Of a stretch of DNA of 64,000 bases, positions 38,720-47,289 are shown piece by piece. The notes beneath the pieces were generated by a model that saw nothing but the letters and a program-made list of their open reading frames with translations, did not search any database and was not told the DNA's origin. The translations under genes and the position numbers were made by a program. The stretch lies in assembly GCA_035546295.1 (NCBI GenBank), contig DATKBT010000099.1, forward strand, positions 10,182 through 74,181, read 5' to 3'. Within the stretch, counting starts at the first letter, position 1. Every line of letters begins with the position of its first letter. Origin of the DNA: DATKBT01 sp035546295 (GTDB taxonomy: Bacteria > Acidobacteriota > Thermoanaerobaculia > Multivoradales > Multivoraceae).

Positions 38720-41131
38720 TCACTCCCGGTTCAGCGCGACCGCCGGCGCCACCCCCGAGGCTCGACGGGCGGGGAGGTAGCTGGCGAGGAGGGTGGTGGC
38801 CATCAGCCCGGCGCCCACGAGGACGACGAACAGGGTCGGCTGGGGCACCAGCGCGCCGAGCGTCGAGGTCACCGCGCGCTCCACCGCCCAGACCATCGGG
38901 ACGCCGAGGACGAGTCCGATCACGCTCAGCTTCAGACCCTGGCGCAGCACCATGCCGAGCACGTCCCGGCGCCGCGCGCCCATCGCCATCCGCACGCCGA
39001 TTTCGCGCGTTCGCTGACTCACCGAGTAGGCCAGCACGCCGTAGACCCCCATCGCCGCGAGGACCAGCGCGAAGACCGAGAACGCGCCGAGGATCGCGAG
39101 CAGGACATCGAAGCCCGCCATCTGGAGGTCGATCCACCGCTCGAGTGTCATCGCGCTGCCCATCGGCAGGTCGGAGTCGAGGGCGGCGAGGGCGGCGCGC
39201 GCAGGCTCGGCCAGCCCCTCCGGGTCGAAGACGCCGGTGGCGCGCAGCATCACCGACCAGGCGCGGGACGGCTGCTGCGCGAACGGCAGGTAGACCGTCG
39301 TCGCCGGGCCGTCGATGAAGCCGATGCGGCGCTGCCGCATGCTGCTCACCACGCCCACGATCTCGCGCTCGCGCTCCTGGATCAGGATCCGCTTGCCGAG
39401 CGCCTCACCGTCGGGAAAGAAGCGCTCGACGAAGGCGGCGTCGACCAGCGCCACCGGCGAAGCGTCGGCGCGATCCTGGGAGCCCAGGTTTCGGCCGCGC
39501 AGCAGGTTGAGTCGCAGAGCGTCGAGGTAGCCCGGCGAGATGGCGAGCCAGGTGGTGGCGGGTGCGGGCTCGGAGGGGTCGAGCTCGTCGCCGGCGATTC
39601 GCACGCTGGCTGCAGGCATGAAGCGGCCACGCGGGAGCGCGCCGGTCGCGGCTGCGTGCTCCACCGCTGGCAGCGCTTCCAACCGGTCGAGGACGAGGTC
39701 GTGGAAAGCGATCCGTGCGCCCTCGTCTGGGTACTGGTCGTTGGGCAGTGCGAGGTCGAAGACGAACAGGCCCGAAGCCTCGAAGCCCGGGTCGCCGTAC
39801 TGGATGTCGACGAAGGTGCGCAGCAGCAGCCCGGCGCCGCAGATCAGGGTCAGCGCCAGCGCGATCTGGGCGACGACGAAGGAGGTGGTCACCAGCCGCC
39901 GGCCTCCGGCCGCGCCGCGCGCGCCTCCTTCGCGCAACTCGCCGCTGAGGTTCGCGCGCACCGCCTGCAGACTGGGAGCCAGTCCGAACAGGACGCCGGC
40001 CGCGGCGGTGAGCGCGAACGAGAACAGCAGCACCCACAGGTCGAGACGCGGCAGGATGAAGGGGGGCAGCGTGCCGGCGAGCGAGGAGCGCAGGACGCGC
40101 ACGCCGACCGCGCCGAGAGCGAGACCGAGGGCGCCTCCGCCGAGCGCGAGGACGACGTTCTCGGTGAGGAGCTGGCGCAGGATGCGCGGCTGACCGGCCC
40201 CCAGCGCAGCGCGCATCGCCACCTCGCGCCGGCGCGCGCGGGCGCGCGCCATCAGCAGGTTGGCGATGTTGGCGCAGGCGATGAGTAGCACGAACAGGCC
40301 GGCGGCCTGGATCAGGCTGAACAGCTGCGTGTCGGTGGGTCCCGGGATCTGGTCCTCGAAGCGCGCGACCGCGGCCTCGTAGCCGCGGTTGGTCTCCGGA
40401 AAGCGCGCCTCGAGCTCGGCCGCGATCCGGTTGAGGTCCTCGCTGGCGGCGGCGCTGGTCACGCCCGGCCCGAGCCTGGCGACGCCGTCGATGGTGCGCG
40501 ACGCGCGGTCGGTGTCGGTCGGGTCGATCTCGAGCGGCAGCCAGACGTCGACGCCGAGCCAGAACAGGAAGGTGAAGTCCTCGGGGAGCACCCCGATCAC
40601 CTCGTGCGCCTCGTGATCGAGCAGGATGCTGCGTCCGACCACGCCGGGGTCCGCGCCGAAGCGCCGCTCCCAGAACTGGTGCCCGAGCAGGGCGACGCGA
40701 GGGGCCCCCGGCGCCGAGTCGGGCTCGACGAGCGCGCGTCCCAGGTCCGGGTGGTAGCCGAGCATCCCGATCAGCCCCGGCGTGACCAGCGGCGCGATGA
40801 GCTGCTCGGGGGGACCTCCGTCGCCGGTGAGGTTGCGGGTGCCGCGCTGGATCCCCTCGAGCTGGGCGAGGCTGCGGCTGCGATCGCGGTACTCGAGGAG
40901 CTCGGGGACCGAGAGCCCGAAGAAGTCGTCGGTCGCCGAACGTTGGGAGGTCCAGACGAAGGCGAGCCGGTCGGCGTCCTCGTACGGGAGCGGCTGCAGC
41001 AGGTAGCTGCGAACGATGCTGAAGACCGTGGTGTTGCCGGCGACCGCGAAGGTGAGGCAGAGCACGACCACCGAAGTGACCAGCGGCTGCCGGGCGAGGG
41101 TGCGAAGGGCGAAGCGGACGTCTCGAAGCAT
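38720..41131 (-). CDS. ADOP-family ABC transporter permease (MacB/FtsX-type)
   Basis: This 803-residue protein has the duplicated permease layout. The first TM helix is about 18-40 (VTSVVVLCLTFAVAGNTTVF). A MacB-type periplasmic domain follows (PLPYEDADRLAFVWT), then an FtsX block near 275-385 (NIANLLMARARARRREVAMR). A second TM and periplasmic domain begin near 415, and a C-terminal FtsX block ends the protein (VYGVLAYSVSQRTREIGVRM). It is more canonical than the copy at 10793. No ATPase gene is adjacent. The cargo is unknown. Confidence 0.93.
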   Translation of the reverse strand: MLRDVRFALRTLARQPLVTSVVVLCLTFAVAGNTTVFSIVRSYLLQPLPYEDADRLAFVWTSQRSATDDFFGLSVPELLEYRDRSRSLAQLEGIQRGTRNLTGDGGPPEQLIAPLVTPGLIGMLGYHPDLGRALVEPDSAPGAPRVALLGHQFWERRFGADPGVVGRSILLDHEAHEVIGVLPEDFTFLFWLGVDVWLPLEIDPTDTDRASRTIDGVARLGPGVTSAAASEDLNRIAAELEARFPETNRGYEAAVARFEDQIPGPTDTQLFSLIQAAGLFVLLIACANIANLLMARARARRREVAMRAALGAGQPRILRQLLTENVVLALGGGALGLALGAVGVRVLRSSLAGTLPPFILPRLDLWVLLFSFALTAAAGVLFGLAPSLQAVRANLSGELREGGARGAAGGRRLVTTSFVVAQIALALTLICGAGLLLRTFVDIQYGDPGFEASGLFVFDLALPNDQYPDEGARIAFHDLVLDRLEALPAVEHAAATGALPRGRFMPAASVRIAGDELDPSEPAPATTWLAISPGYLDALRLNLLRGRNLGSQDRADASPVALVDAAFVERFFPDGEALGKRILIQEREREIVGVVSSMRQRRIGFIDGPATTVYLPFAQQPSRAWSVMLRATGVFDPEGLAEPARAALAALDSDLPMGSAMTLERWIDLQMAGFDVLLAILGAFSVFALVLAAMGVYGVLAYSVSQRTREIGVRMAMGARRRDVLGMVLRQGLKLSVIGLVLGVPMVWAVERAVTSTLGALVPQPTLFVVLVGAGLMATTLLASYLPARRASGVAPAVALNRE

Positions 41132-41266
41132 CGGGCTCCCTGGGTGCGAGTCGGTCCCCGCTCACACAACGCTCTGGAGGCCTCGCCGGTTTCAGCCGGC
41201 GGCTCGAGACACCGAGGGCCTCGGCTCGGTGCGATCGGCGGCGGCAGCCCGAAGGATCGCCTCGCC

Positions 41267-41449
41267 ATGCTGTTCGCCGGCACCGAGACCGCCGCCCGCA
41301 TCGAACGCGCGGAGTGCGACCTGCCGCGGGGAGCCGCCAGCGCCTTCGCCGCCGGGGAGCCCGGCTGCGATCCCTTCGTCCGCGAGATCGCGGGGGGCGC
41401 GCAGTGTTCACGGAAGGGGGGTTCTCCGTGCGGGGTCAAGGAGTGGTGA
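41267..41449 (+). pseudogene. Remnant of a GNAT acetyltransferase N terminus
   Basis: The frame reads MLFAGTETAARIERAECDL and continues through EPGCDPFVREIAGG. This resembles the N terminus of a GNAT family in which FVR.IAGG is followed by AVFxGPGSP. After GG the matching residues AVFTEGG continue in another frame and then GSP returns, so at least two small indels are implied. No acetyl-CoA-binding domain follows. It is a short decayed fragment or a cluster of sequencing errors in a truncated gene. The rest of 41132-41469 holds nothing recognisable. Confidence 0.45.
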
Positions 41450-41469
41450 GGGAGCCATCCCCGCGGCTC

Positions 41470-43062
41470 CTAGAACGTCGAAAGCCCCGTCGCCTCCATC
41501 AGCCGGTACTTGAACGCCTGCCATCGGGACGGATCGGCCCACCGTTCGTAGGGGTCGGTGAGCTCGCCTCCTTCGTTGCTCCACCAGCGATCGAAGACCT
41601 CCTCGAGCTCGCGGTCGAGCGCCGAGCCGGCGGGCGCCGTGATCTCGACGTTGGCTTCGAGGTTGAAGTCGGCGAGGTTGCGGCGGGTCAGGTTGGCGGA
41701 GCCGAGGTTCGCGACGACCTCGCGGTCGGTGCGGATGACGGTGAGCTTGGTGTGGAACTGCTCCCCCTGCGTGCGGTACCAGCGCACCTCGACGCCGTCG
41801 CCGCCGCGGGTCACCAGCTCGTGAGCCACCGACCTGTTGGGGATGCCGTCCTTCTCGCGGCCGAAGGCGTCGCGGTTGGGGTCGAGGATCATGCGGACCC
41901 GTACGCCGCGCCGGGCCGCCGCCACCAGGCTCTCGATGATGCCGCGGTGGCTCAGGTAGAACATCGCGACGTCGATCCGGTCGCCGGCCCGCGTCTCGGC
42001 CAGCTCCTCGAGCAGGTTGTCGCGGATCGCTCCCTCCGTCAGGTAGCGGAGCGCGACCGGAGAAGCGGAGCCGGCCTCCGGAGCCGTCCTCGACGGCGCA
42101 GCCTCGATGGCTGCCGTCTCGAGCGTGGCCGTCGCCAGGACGGCGGGTGGCGGTGCGATCCGCCCGCGCCATCCCGAGAAGCGGGCGACCTCGAGCTCCG
42201 AGACGAGGACGTCGCGGGCCACCCCTCCGCGCACGACCGCGGCGACGTTCGAGTGGCGGCTCGAGGCGTCGTGGGGGTTCGACGAGGTCACCAGCGCGAC
42301 CAGGCCTCCCGCGGGGTGGTCGGCGACCACCACCTTGCGGTGGTTCGCCTTGAAATTGAACAGCGAGAGGTACGTGCGCAGGGTGACCTCGGCCTCGGGA
42401 TCGAACGGGCTGGGCAGCCAGCCGCCGGTGTGGGAGTTGCCGAGCCACTGGAGCGCGATGCGCCAGAACGTCGACCAGATCGGGTTCGAGTCGCGGAGTC
42501 GCTCGAGGTCGGTGATCACCACCGGGATTCCGGCCGAGCGCAGCCGCTCGACGTGCTCGGAGGGCCGCCCGCCATAATGGCTGTTGAGCGGATCGGTGAC
42601 GAACAGGATCTGGATGCCGGGAACCTCGCGCCGCTTGGCGATCAGCCGTTTCGTGAGCTGGTCGCTCAGCGGCCGGAAGCCGTCGCCCGCGGCGCCCGCG
42701 AAGTCGTTGAACAGGAACAGATCCAGCACCACGAGCTGCTGCGCTCCCGCGATCATCTCGAACACGCGATCCCAGATCCGGTGACCGACAACCGTGTCAC
42801 CCGAGGGTGTCCCGTAGGTCTGGTCGAAGAGCAGCTCGACCTGCCCGCGGTCGGCGATCCGGCGGGGACCCTCCACGTGGACGCCCGGCGGCAGCGGCTC
42901 GATCTGGTGCCAGGCGCCGACCACGAAGACCAGGAGCAGGGCCGCCGCGATCGCGGCGCGGCGCCGCTGGCGACGGGCCGCGGTCCTTCGCTCCGACGGG
43001 CGGGTGCCGTCGGCCTCTGGCTCCTGCGCTGCGGTCATCTGTCGGCGGAGCCTATCGGTCAT
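41470..43062 (-). CDS. Phospholipase D-family (cardiolipin synthase-like) protein
   Basis: This 530-residue protein is membrane-anchored by one TM helix (about 36-52). The first HKD motif is His241-Lys243-Asp248 (NHRKVVVAD) with TSSNP downstream. The second is His437-Lys439 (FHTKLTVIRTD), where the Asp is two residues later than in the consensus, followed by GSANLTRRN. The PLD superfamily transfers phosphatidyl groups or cleaves phosphodiesters. It is most like two-HKD membrane enzymes such as cardiolipin synthases, but the substrate is not shown. It is divergent from the dehydratase gene. Confidence 0.87.
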   Translation of the reverse strand: MTDRLRRQMTAAQEPEADGTRPSERRTAARRQRRRAAIAAALLLVFVVGAWHQIEPLPPGVHVEGPRRIADRGQVELLFDQTYGTPSGDTVVGHRIWDRVFEMIAGAQQLVVLDLFLFNDFAGAAGDGFRPLSDQLTKRLIAKRREVPGIQILFVTDPLNSHYGGRPSEHVERLRSAGIPVVITDLERLRDSNPIWSTFWRIALQWLGNSHTGGWLPSPFDPEAEVTLRTYLSLFNFKANHRKVVVADHPAGGLVALVTSSNPHDASSRHSNVAAVVRGGVARDVLVSELEVARFSGWRGRIAPPPAVLATATLETAAIEAAPSRTAPEAGSASPVALRYLTEGAIRDNLLEELAETRAGDRIDVAMFYLSHRGIIESLVAAARRGVRVRMILDPNRDAFGREKDGIPNRSVAHELVTRGGDGVEVRWYRTQGEQFHTKLTVIRTDREVVANLGSANLTRRNLADFNLEANVEITAPAGSALDRELEEVFDRWWSNEGGELTDPYERWADPSRWQAFKYRLMEATGLSTF

Positions 43063-43163
43063 CGGGGCGGCTCAGCGTCCGTGACAGACTCACGCGACCC
43101 GAGCGTGAGCAGAGGAGACGGTTTCCGCGAGGAGGTTACCGGCGGGTGGCGGAGGCGACGGCG

Positions 43164-44291
43164 ATGGAGATCACGGGCATCAGCATCTACCAGGTCGACC
43201 TGCCACTCCGCGAGGGGAGCTACCGGTGGTCGGGCGGCAAGTCGGTCGAGGTCTTCGACTCGACGATCGTGCGGGTCGAGACCGACGAGGGACTGGTGGG
43301 TCACGGCGAGATCTGCCCGCTGGGTCCGTTCTACCTACCCGCCTACGCGGCCGGGGCGCGAGCCGGCATCGCCGAGCTGGCGCCGACCCTGTTGGGCGAG
43401 GATCCGCTCCAGCCGGCGGTGCTCCAGCGCCGGATGGAGGCGACGCTCAAGGGGCACCCCTATGTGCGCTCGGCGATCGACGTCGCCTGCTGGGACCTCC
43501 TGGGGCAGGCGTGTGGACAGCCGGTGTGCACCCTGCTCGGCGGCCGCTACGGCGAGAGCTTCCCCCTCTACCGCGCGATCTCGCAAGAAGAGCCGGAGGC
43601 GATGGCGGCGAAGGTCGCCCGCTACCGGGAGGAGGGCTACCGCAGGTTCCAGCTCAAGGTCGGCTCCGACGTCGAGACCGACGTCGAGCGCATCCGAGCC
43701 GTGCGCGACGCCCTCGAGCCCGGTGACGTGCTGGTCGCCGACGCCAACACCGGCTGGCTCCAGCACCAGGCGGCGCGCGTGGTGCGCGCGGTGCGCGACG
43801 TCGATGTCTACATCGAGCAGCCCTGCCCGAGCTACGAGGAGTGCCTCTCGATCCGGCGGCGGACCGACCATCCGTTCGTGCTCGACGAGTCGATCGACTC
43901 GCTCGGCGCGTTATTGCGCGCTCACGCGGACGGCGCGATGGACGCAGTCAACCTCAAGATCTCGAAATTCGGGGGACTCACTCCGGCGAAGCTGGCGCGC
44001 GACCTGTGCGTCGAGCTGGGCGTCGTGATGACGATCGAGGACTCCTGGGGAGGCGACGTGGCGACCGCCGCGATCGCTCACCTCGCCCACAGCACGCCCC
44101 CCGAGCTGCTGTTCACGGCCACCGACTTCAACTCCTACGTCACGGTGTCGACCGCCGAGAGCGCTCCGCGACGGGAGCAGGGGAGGATGGCGGCGCCGAC
44201 CGAGCCGGGGCTGGGGTTGCGCGTGCGCGACGACGTGCTGGGAGAGCCGGTGTGGAGCACGACCACGAGATCGGGGACAGGTACCGAATAG
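43164..44291 (+). CDS. Probable cis-3-hydroxy-L-proline dehydratase (enolase superfamily)
   Basis: This 375-residue mandelate racemase/muconate-lactonizing-type enzyme has the capping domain (ISIYQVDLPLREGSYRWSGG, then ICPLGPFYLPAYA). The barrel has catalytic Lys165 (FQLKVG) and Lys265 (NLKISKFGG), with metal ligands Asp193 (DANTGW), Glu218 (IEQP) and Asp241 (LDES). The motif set fits the cis-3-hydroxy-L-proline dehydratase group. The ATG at 43164 has GGAGG eight bases upstream. The last residues (RSGTGTE) and the TAG stop are encoded by an inserted palindrome, so the native C terminus may have been replaced. Confidence 0.88.
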   Translation: MEITGISIYQVDLPLREGSYRWSGGKSVEVFDSTIVRVETDEGLVGHGEICPLGPFYLPAYAAGARAGIAELAPTLLGEDPLQPAVLQRRMEATLKGHPYVRSAIDVACWDLLGQACGQPVCTLLGGRYGESFPLYRAISQEEPEAMAAKVARYREEGYRRFQLKVGSDVETDVERIRAVRDALEPGDVLVADANTGWLQHQAARVVRAVRDVDVYIEQPCPSYEECLSIRRRTDHPFVLDESIDSLGALLRAHADGAMDAVNLKISKFGGLTPAKLARDLCVELGVVMTIEDSWGGDVATAAIAHLAHSTPPELLFTATDFNSYVTVSTAESAPRREQGRMAAPTEPGLGLRVRDDVLGEPVWSTTTRSGTGTE

Positions 44292-44311
44292 ATCGGTACT
44301 GTCCCCGATCT
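44268..44311. repeat. REP-like palindrome overlapping the dehydratase stop
   Basis: AGATCGGGGACAG pairs with CTGTCCCCGATCT, and TACCGA pairs with TCGGTA inside. One base is bulged and the loop is ATAGA. The dehydratase TAG stop lies in the loop. GGGGACAG/CTGTCCCC palindromes of this kind are typical of REP elements mobilised by REP-associated tyrosine transposases. It may also terminate transcription. No transposase is in the window. Confidence 0.75.
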
Positions 44312-44356
44312 TCTTGTAGCGTCTCGGTCGTCACTGGGAACAAGGGAGCACGACCG

Positions 44357-44857
44357 ATGGCGAAGTCACCTGAGGAGGTGGCGGCGACGATGATCGCGTC
44401 ACTCGAGGAGAAGACCGGCAGGCCGCTCGAGAGGTGTGTGGCGATCGTCACGAAGATCGGTCTCGACAAGCACGGCGAGATCGTGAGGATGCTCAAGGCC
44501 GATCACGGCGTCGGCCACGGTTATGCCAACCTGATCGCCCACCAGGCGCGTGCCAGCGATGCCGGCTCGGCGGCCTCGCAGGACGATCTGGTCGACGCGC
44601 AGTACTCGGGACCGAAGGCTGCGCTGCGGCCGATCTACGACCGCCTCGCCGCCGAGGTCTCGAGGCTCGGCAGCGACGTCGAGCTCTCGCCCAAGAAGAC
44701 GTACGTGAGCTTGCGCCGCAACAAGCAGTTCGGGCTGATCCAGCCCTCGACGAAGACCCGGGTCGACGTCGGCATCAACTGGAAGGGCAAGGAGCCCGAG
44801 GGGCGGCTCGAGGCGTCGGGGAGCTTCAACGCGATGGTCAGCCATCGCGTGCGCTGA
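44357..44857 (+). CDS. DUF4287/DUF5655 domain protein, C-terminally frameshifted
   Basis: The 166-residue frame begins with a DUF4287 helix pair (MIASLEEKTGRPLERCVAIV, then HGEIVRMLKADHGVGHGYAN) and continues into a DUF5655 domain (YSGPKAALRPIYDRLAAEVS, then LRRNKQFGLIQPSTKTRVDV). It stops at MVSHRVR. The sequence just downstream in the next frame reads LSAPEEVDAELLGWLRQAYE, the expected family C terminus, which ends at 44922. One missing base near 44853 explains this. Such proteins are thought to be DNA-binding or transport-related, with no proven role. Confidence 0.82.
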   Translation: MAKSPEEVAATMIASLEEKTGRPLERCVAIVTKIGLDKHGEIVRMLKADHGVGHGYANLIAHQARASDAGSAASQDDLVDAQYSGPKAALRPIYDRLAAEVSRLGSDVELSPKKTYVSLRRNKQFGLIQPSTKTRVDVGINWKGKEPEGRLEASGSFNAMVSHRVR

Positions 44858-44962
44858 GCGCGCCGGAGGAGGTCGACGCCGAGCTCCTCGGGTGGTTGCG
44901 GCAGGCCTACGAGCAGGCGTGAGCTCGGACGCCGGGGTGGCGTCGGCTTGCGAGAACCGTGC

Positions 44963-46285
44963 TCACACCTCGCGCAGCCGACGCGCCAGGCGTCGCCGCA
45001 CCGGCTCGCTGCGGCTGAGCTGCCAAGCCCGCTGCAGGTAGCGCTTCGCTTCGTCGGGGCGGCCGGCCCGCGCCGCGAGCTCGCCGCGGGCAAGGTGGAA
45101 GGGAGCGTAGCTCTCGAGTAGCGGCTCGGCCTCGAGACGGCTCAGCTCGGCGAGACCGCGCTCCGCCCCCTCGACCTCGGCCAGCGCGACCGCGCGGTTG
45201 GTCGCGGTCACCGGCGACGGCGCGATCGCCAGCAGCTCGTCGTAGAGCGTGACGATGCGCGGCCAGTCGACGGCCCCCGCCGGCCGCGCCAGCGTGTAGC
45301 AGCTCGCGATCTCGGCGAGCAGGTGATAGCGGGTCAGCCGATCGCCGCGCGCGGCCCGATCGAGGTGCCGGAGGCCGCGACGGACGAGCCCGGCATCCCA
45401 GCGCCCGGCGTCCTGCTCGTCGTAGCGCAGCGGCTCTCCCTCGTGGTCGACGCGGGCCGGCAGGCGCGCCGCCTGAAAGCAGAAGAGCGCGGCGAGCGCG
45501 CTCGCCTCGGGCGTCGAGGTGCGGGGATCGCCGGTGAGCAGCTCGACCAGGCGGATCGCCTCGTGACAGAGGTCGCGGCGCACCAGCTCGTCCCCCTGGT
45601 GGGTAGCGTAGCCCTCGTTGAAGACCAGGTAGAGCACCTCGAGGACGACGTCGAGCCGGGCGGCGAGCTCGTCGGGCGGCGGCACCACGAACGGAGGGTC
45701 GATCTCCTGGAGCTTGCGCTTGGCGCGCACCAAGCGCTGCGCGATCGCGGTGTCCCTGGCGAGGAAGGCGCGCGCGATCTCGGCGACGCCGAAGCCGGCG
45801 ACGTTCTTGAGGGTGAGCGCGATCTGGGCATCGCGCGGCAGGGCCGGGTGACAGCAGAGCATGACCATCGTCAGCTCGTCGTCGGCCGGGCGGTCCAGCT
45901 CCGGCTCTGCGGCGGTGTCTCCGGATCGTGAGTGCAGGTCGGCGGTCACTCGATCCTCGCGGTCGCGCCACGACTTGCGTCGGCGCAGTGCGTCGAGCGC
46001 CCGGTTTCGCGCGACGGTCATGAGCCAGGCTTCGGGCTTCCCGGGAACGCCGCGATAGGGCCACAGGCGCAACGCCGAGAGCAGGGCCTCCTGCACCGCG
46101 TCCTCGATCAGCTCGAGCTCGCTCGCGCCGAAGGAGCGGGTGAGCGCCGCCACGATCCTGCCGGACTGGCGGCGGAACAGATGCTCGACCAGGGGCTCGA
46201 TCGAGGTGGATCCGGTGGATTCTGGGTTCACGGGCTCGGGAGGTGTGTCGTCGGGGTGCCGTGGCTGACGTGGGGAGCCTGCCAT
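44963..46285 (-). CDS. ECF42-type sigma factor with C-terminal TPR-like extension (DUF6596)
   Basis: This 440-residue sigma factor has region 2 (EDAVQEALLSALRLWPYRGV, then WLMTVARNRALDALRRR) and region 4 (LTLKNVAGFGVAEIARAFLA). A DUF6596/SnoaL-free helical tail (about 190-440) contains FNEGYATHQGDELVRRDLCH and HLLAEIASCYTLARP. ECF42 proteins carry this TPR-like tail and are usually encoded next to a DGPF/YCII protein, as here. A longer TTG start at 46387 exists; the ATG at 46285 is used. It converges with the DUF5655 gene. Confidence 0.9.
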   Translation of the reverse strand: MAGSPRQPRHPDDTPPEPVNPESTGSTSIEPLVEHLFRRQSGRIVAALTRSFGASELELIEDAVQEALLSALRLWPYRGVPGKPEAWLMTVARNRALDALRRRKSWRDREDRVTADLHSRSGDTAAEPELDRPADDELTMVMLCCHPALPRDAQIALTLKNVAGFGVAEIARAFLARDTAIAQRLVRAKRKLQEIDPPFVVPPPDELAARLDVVLEVLYLVFNEGYATHQGDELVRRDLCHEAIRLVELLTGDPRTSTPEASALAALFCFQAARLPARVDHEGEPLRYDEQDAGRWDAGLVRRGLRHLDRAARGDRLTRYHLLAEIASCYTLARPAGAVDWPRIVTLYDELLAIAPSPVTATNRAVALAEVEGAERGLAELSRLEAEPLLESYAPFHLARGELAARAGRPDEAKRYLQRAWQLSRSEPVRRRLARRLREV

Positions 46286-46400
46286 CCGCCGGGGTGGTGA
46301 GCCAACGCCCTCGGACGCGTAGTCTGCGGCGTGCGTGAAGCCGATGCACGCCTTTCGGTGTGAGACCGGCGGGGGAGGCGTCGGCAAGGGCGGAGGAGGA

Positions 46401-46580
46401 TCAGGGATGAGTTCTGCTGAGCGAAGAACCGTTCGTGAACGGCTGAAGGAGGCCGCGGCCGAGCTCGGACAGCGTGAGGTTCTCGTCGACGAACAGGAGC
46501 TCGCGCGTCATCACGTCCTCCGCGGTGCGCGCTTTCGACGTGATCTTGCTCTTTGCTGGGGTCATCGTTTCGGTGGTCAT
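46401..46580 (-). pseudogene. Truncated CBS-domain protein
   Basis: The ATG at 46580 has AAAGGA nine bases upstream, a good ribosome-binding site. The 59 residues read ITSKARTAEDVMTRELLFVD then ENLTLSELG, the start of a CBS domain (DVMTRxxxxVDExxTLxEL). The match then breaks at GRGLLQPF, where a CCGTTC/GAACGG palindrome lies, and stops. The remainder of the CBS pair is absent on either side. It is either a decayed gene or a new short ORF built from a CBS N terminus. Confidence 0.55.
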
Positions 46581-46793
46581 GATTTCGTTCCTTTCGGGAC
46601 TGCTGACCGCCGCGACGACTCTGGCACCGTGCGATCGCGTTGCGACCACCCGAGGGGGTGGGACGAGGCGATTACGTCGCGGGGCAGTTTGCCGCGTGAC
46701 CGCCGTGTGCAGCGCCACGAGGAGCAGCCGGGGCGCGCTGACGAGCCCTCGCCGCTCGAGCCAGGACGCGCCGGTCGGGGGCATCTCGGGGAC
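46581..46793. other. Spacer between the CBS fragment and the DGPF gene
   Basis: These 213 bases have no family-supported ORF. Nothing recognisable was found apart from general GC-rich sequence. Confidence 0.3.
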
Positions 46794-47135
46794 CTACACC
46801 TCGTCGATCTCGCGCACGGTGATCCAGCCGTGCTCGAGGTGCGGGCAGCTCCGTGAGAGCTCGACCGCTTCTGTGTAGCTCTCCGCCTCGACCAGGAAGA
46901 AGCCGCCCAGAACCTCCTTCGCCTCGGTGTAGGGGCCGTCGAGGACCCGGACCTCGGCCTCGTTTCTGCGCAGGACCTTGCCCCCCTCGTCCTTGAGCTT
47001 CTGGCCGCCGACGACGCGCCCTCCGAGGCTCTCGCGCCAGGCGCGGTAGCGGTCGATGATCGTCTGCATCTCCTCTGGGCTCCAGTCGGGATTGTCGGCG
47101 GGATTCTCGTTGAGCAGCAGCAGGAACTTGGACAT
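46794..47135 (-). CDS. DGPF/YCII-related domain protein (ECF42 partner)
   Basis: This 113-residue protein has the YCII/DGPF fold: MSKFLLLLNENP at the start, VLDGPYTEAKEVLGGFFLVE with the DGPY variant of the signature, and SCPHLEHGWITVREID near the end. GAGGAG lies nine bases before the ATG. DGPF proteins are co-encoded with ECF42 sigma factors and are thought to act with them in place of an anti-sigma factor. The sigma gene is about 500 bases downstream on the same strand, separated by the CBS fragment. Confidence 0.9.
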   Translation of the reverse strand: MSKFLLLLNENPADNPDWSPEEMQTIIDRYRAWRESLGGRVVGGQKLKDEGGKVLRRNEAEVRVLDGPYTEAKEVLGGFFLVEAESYTEAVELSRSCPHLEHGWITVREIDEV

Positions 47136-47289
47136 CGGCGTGAGCTCCTCCGGTTTTCTCGTGGCGAGCGTATCGGGGTCCGGCAGCGGCCGGGCCCCGC
47201 AGATCGACGAACGGGGCTGCCTGGAATCGACAGCCCCGGGCAGAGGTCGTGTCATGATGGGGGCGCCCACACGACACGAGGTCGAGGTC

